Below are positions 5,494 to 6,558 of a stretch of 6,558 nucleotides of DNA, one piece after another; within the stretch, counting starts at the first letter, position 1; every line of letters starts with the position of its first letter. The notes under the pieces were generated by a model. It was not told where the DNA came from. It did not search any database and saw nothing but the letters and a program-made list of their open reading frames with translations. The stretch lies in contig CALMAR010000158.1 in NCBI GenBank assembly GCA_937859855.1, forward strand, positions 1 to 6,558, written 5' to 3'. The translations under genes and the position numbers were made by a program. This stretch comes from an uncultured Kineosporia sp. (GTDB taxonomy: Bacteria; Actinomycetota; Actinomycetes; Actinomycetales; Kineosporiaceae).

Positions 5494-6513
5494 ATGGCTG
5501 AACGGACGGATACCGGCCAGATCGGCATCCTGGAGATAGCCCGTCACCAGGTGCTGGAGCAGGGACGGGGCCTGTCGGGCGAGCAGGCGCTGGAAGTGCT
5601 CCGATTACCGGGGGAGCTCGTGCCGGAGGCGCTGGCCCTGGCTCACGAGGTGCGGATGCGCTGGTGCGGGCCAGAGGTCGAGGTCGAGGGCATCGTCTCG
5701 GTCAAGACGGGCGGCTGCCCGGAGGACTGCCACTTCTGTTCTCAGTCGGGCCAGTTCAGCTCGCCGGTCCGGGCGGCCTGGCTGAACATCCCGGAACTGA
5801 TCGACGCGGCCAAGCAGACGGCCGCCACCGGCGCGACCGAATTCTGCATCGTCGCCGCCGTACGCGGCCCCGATCACCGGCTGATGGCGCAGCTACGGGA
5901 GGCGGTGCCCCTTATCCGGGAGGCATCCGGAATCAACGTGGCGTGCTCGGTCGGGATGCTGACCCAGGCCCAGGTCGACGAGCTGGCCGCGATCGGCGTG
6001 CATCGGTACAACCACAACCTGGAGACCGCCGCCTCCTACTTCCCAGCCGTGGTCAGCACCCACACCTGGCAGGAACGGTTCGACACCTTGACCATGGTCC
6101 GGGCGGCCGGTATGGAGGTCTGCTGCGGCGGGATCGTGGGCATGGGCGAGACTGTCGAGCAGCGAGCCGAGTTCGCCGGTCAGCTGGCCCAGATCGGGCC
6201 GGACGAGGTGCCCCTGAATTTCTTCAACCCTCGTCCTGGCACCCCGTTCGCAGACCTGCCGGTGATGGAACCGGGCGACGCACTGCGGGCGATCGCGGCC
6301 TTCCGGCTGGCGCTGCCCCGGACCGTGTTGCGGTTCGCCGGCGGGCGGGAGATCACCCTCGGCGACCTGGGCACCCGGGACGGGCTGCTGGGCGGGATCA
6401 ACGCGGTCATCGTGGGTAACTACCTGACCACACTGGGACGTCCGGCGCAGCGGGACCTGCGGCTGCTGGCGGATCTGAAGATGCCGGTCAAGGCGTTGTC
6501 CTCGGCGATCTGA
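5494..6513 (+). CDS. bioB: Biotin synthase
   Basis: A 339-residue cytoplasmic radical SAM enzyme that inserts sulfur into dethiobiotin, the last step of biotin synthesis. Cys75, Cys79 and Cys82 (CPEDCHFC) bind the 4Fe-4S cluster that cleaves S-adenosylmethionine. Cys118 (TEFCIVAA), Cys151 (NVACSVG) and Cys210 (EVCCGGIVG) with Arg280 (VLRFAGGRE) align with E. coli Cys97, Cys128, Cys188 and Arg260, ligands of the sacrificial 2Fe-2S cluster. YNHNLET (172-178) is also typical. All ligands are present, so the enzyme should be active. The segment [20 protein letters not shown] is characteristic of actinobacterial BioB. GGAGGG 4 nt upstream supports ATG 5494. No bioA, bioF or bioD is visible in the window. 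The stop codon lies within an 11-bp tandem repeat, and a possible bsaP follows 28 nt later. Confidence 0.97.
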   Translation: MAERTDTGQIGILEIARHQVLEQGRGLSGEQALEVLRLPGELVPEALALAHEVRMRWCGPEVEVEGIVSVKTGGCPEDCHFCSQSGQFSSPVRAAWLNIPELIDAAKQTAATGATEFCIVAAVRGPDHRLMAQLREAVPLIREASGINVACSVGMLTQAQVDELAAIGVHRYNHNLETAASYFPAVVSTHTWQERFDTLTMVRAAGMEVCCGGIVGMGETVEQRAEFAGQLAQIGPDEVPLNFFNPRPGTPFADLPVMEPGDALRAIAAFRLALPRTVLRFAGGREITLGDLGTRDGLLGGINAVIVGNYLTTLGRPAQRDLRLLADLKMPVKALSSAI

Positions 6514-6536
6514 AGGCGATCTGAAGGCGATCTGAG
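6504..6536 (+). repeat. Three tandem copies of an 11-bp unit over the bioB stop codon
   Basis: GGCGATCTGAA occurs at 6504-6514 and 6515-6525, and with one final change (A to G) at 6526-6536. The first copy supplies the last bioB codons and the TGA stop (6511-6513). The others fill most of the gap to the next start. Replication slippage is the likely origin. Each unit junction makes GAAGG, a weak Shine-Dalgarno-like string; the one nearest the next gene (6523-6527) is 14 nt from its ATG. Confidence 0.9.
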
Positions 6537-6541
6537 ATTCG

Positions 6542-6558
6542 ATGAGCTACTGCTCGCA
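6542..6558 (+). CDS. bsaP: Start of a possible biotin synthase auxiliary protein (BsaP); cut by the window end
   Basis: Only five full codons remain, ATG AGC TAC TGC TCG (MSYCS). Actinobacterial bioB is commonly followed by bsaP, a small cysteine-rich protein thought to support the iron-sulfur chemistry of BioB, with an early YC motif near its start. Position (28 nt after bioB, same strand) and the early Tyr-Cys fit. The evidence is thin because so little is visible, and there is no well-spaced RBS; translation may be coupled to bioB. Confidence 0.42.

Noticed and set aside
5394..5528. Longer SNF2 start at 5528
   Set aside because: It would overlap the bioB start and cross both putative promoters. 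The extra 45 residues show no domain.

Overview
The window looks like chromosomal DNA of a high-GC Gram-positive bacterium (Actinomycetota). The evidence is uniformly GC-rich codon choice, GTG starts, a DtxR/IdeR-type iron box, an S4 protein of the Streptomyces type (beginning VANNPRPKAKLSRALG), an actinobacterial form of BioB, and promoters that fit leaderless transcription. No lineage below the phylum can be fixed from the sequence. There are no tRNAs, rRNAs, insertion sequences or CRISPR arrays.

Layout. (1) Positions 1-680, minus strand: a DUF2470-family gene, probably for heme/iron metabolism, running off the left edge. A near-consensus iron box (692-710) sits over its promoter. Its N-terminal and main parts lie in two different frames, with G-runs (C-runs on the plus strand) at the switch. 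(2) Positions 681-1033: a 353-base gap holding the iron box and then what looks like a structured 5' leader for rpsD. The leader has a long 23-bp imperfect stem (828-891), a smaller hairpin (901-927) and a perfect 7-bp hairpin (999-1015) just before the ribosome binding site. (3) Plus strand: rpsD (30S protein S4, 1034-1645), then a short FhuF-like 2Fe-2S protein (1676-2182), then an SGNH/GDSL hydrolase (2255-3061) whose start lies 6 nt after a -10-like hexamer. (4) Minus strand: a SNF2-type ATPase with an N-terminal helix-hairpin-helix region (3015-5393). It converges on the SGNH gene with a 47-bp 3' overlap. (5) Plus strand: bioB (5494-6513), divergent from the SNF2 gene across a 100-bp region in which both putative -10 elements sit in the arms of one inverted repeat. 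(6) After bioB, an 11-bp unit repeated three times covers the bioB stop codon. It is followed by the first codons of what may be bsaP, the biotin synthase auxiliary protein.

How it fits together. Iron and iron-sulfur chemistry recurs: an iron-box-controlled DUF2470 gene, a FhuF-like 2Fe-2S protein, and BioB (4Fe-4S plus 2Fe-2S) with a possible BsaP. S4 is housekeeping. The SGNH and SNF2 genes have no evident functional link to the others. I see no clear defence or mobile system. The most interesting unexplained structures are the rpsD leader, the symmetric bioB/SNF2 promoter region, and the frame switch in the iron-regulated gene.
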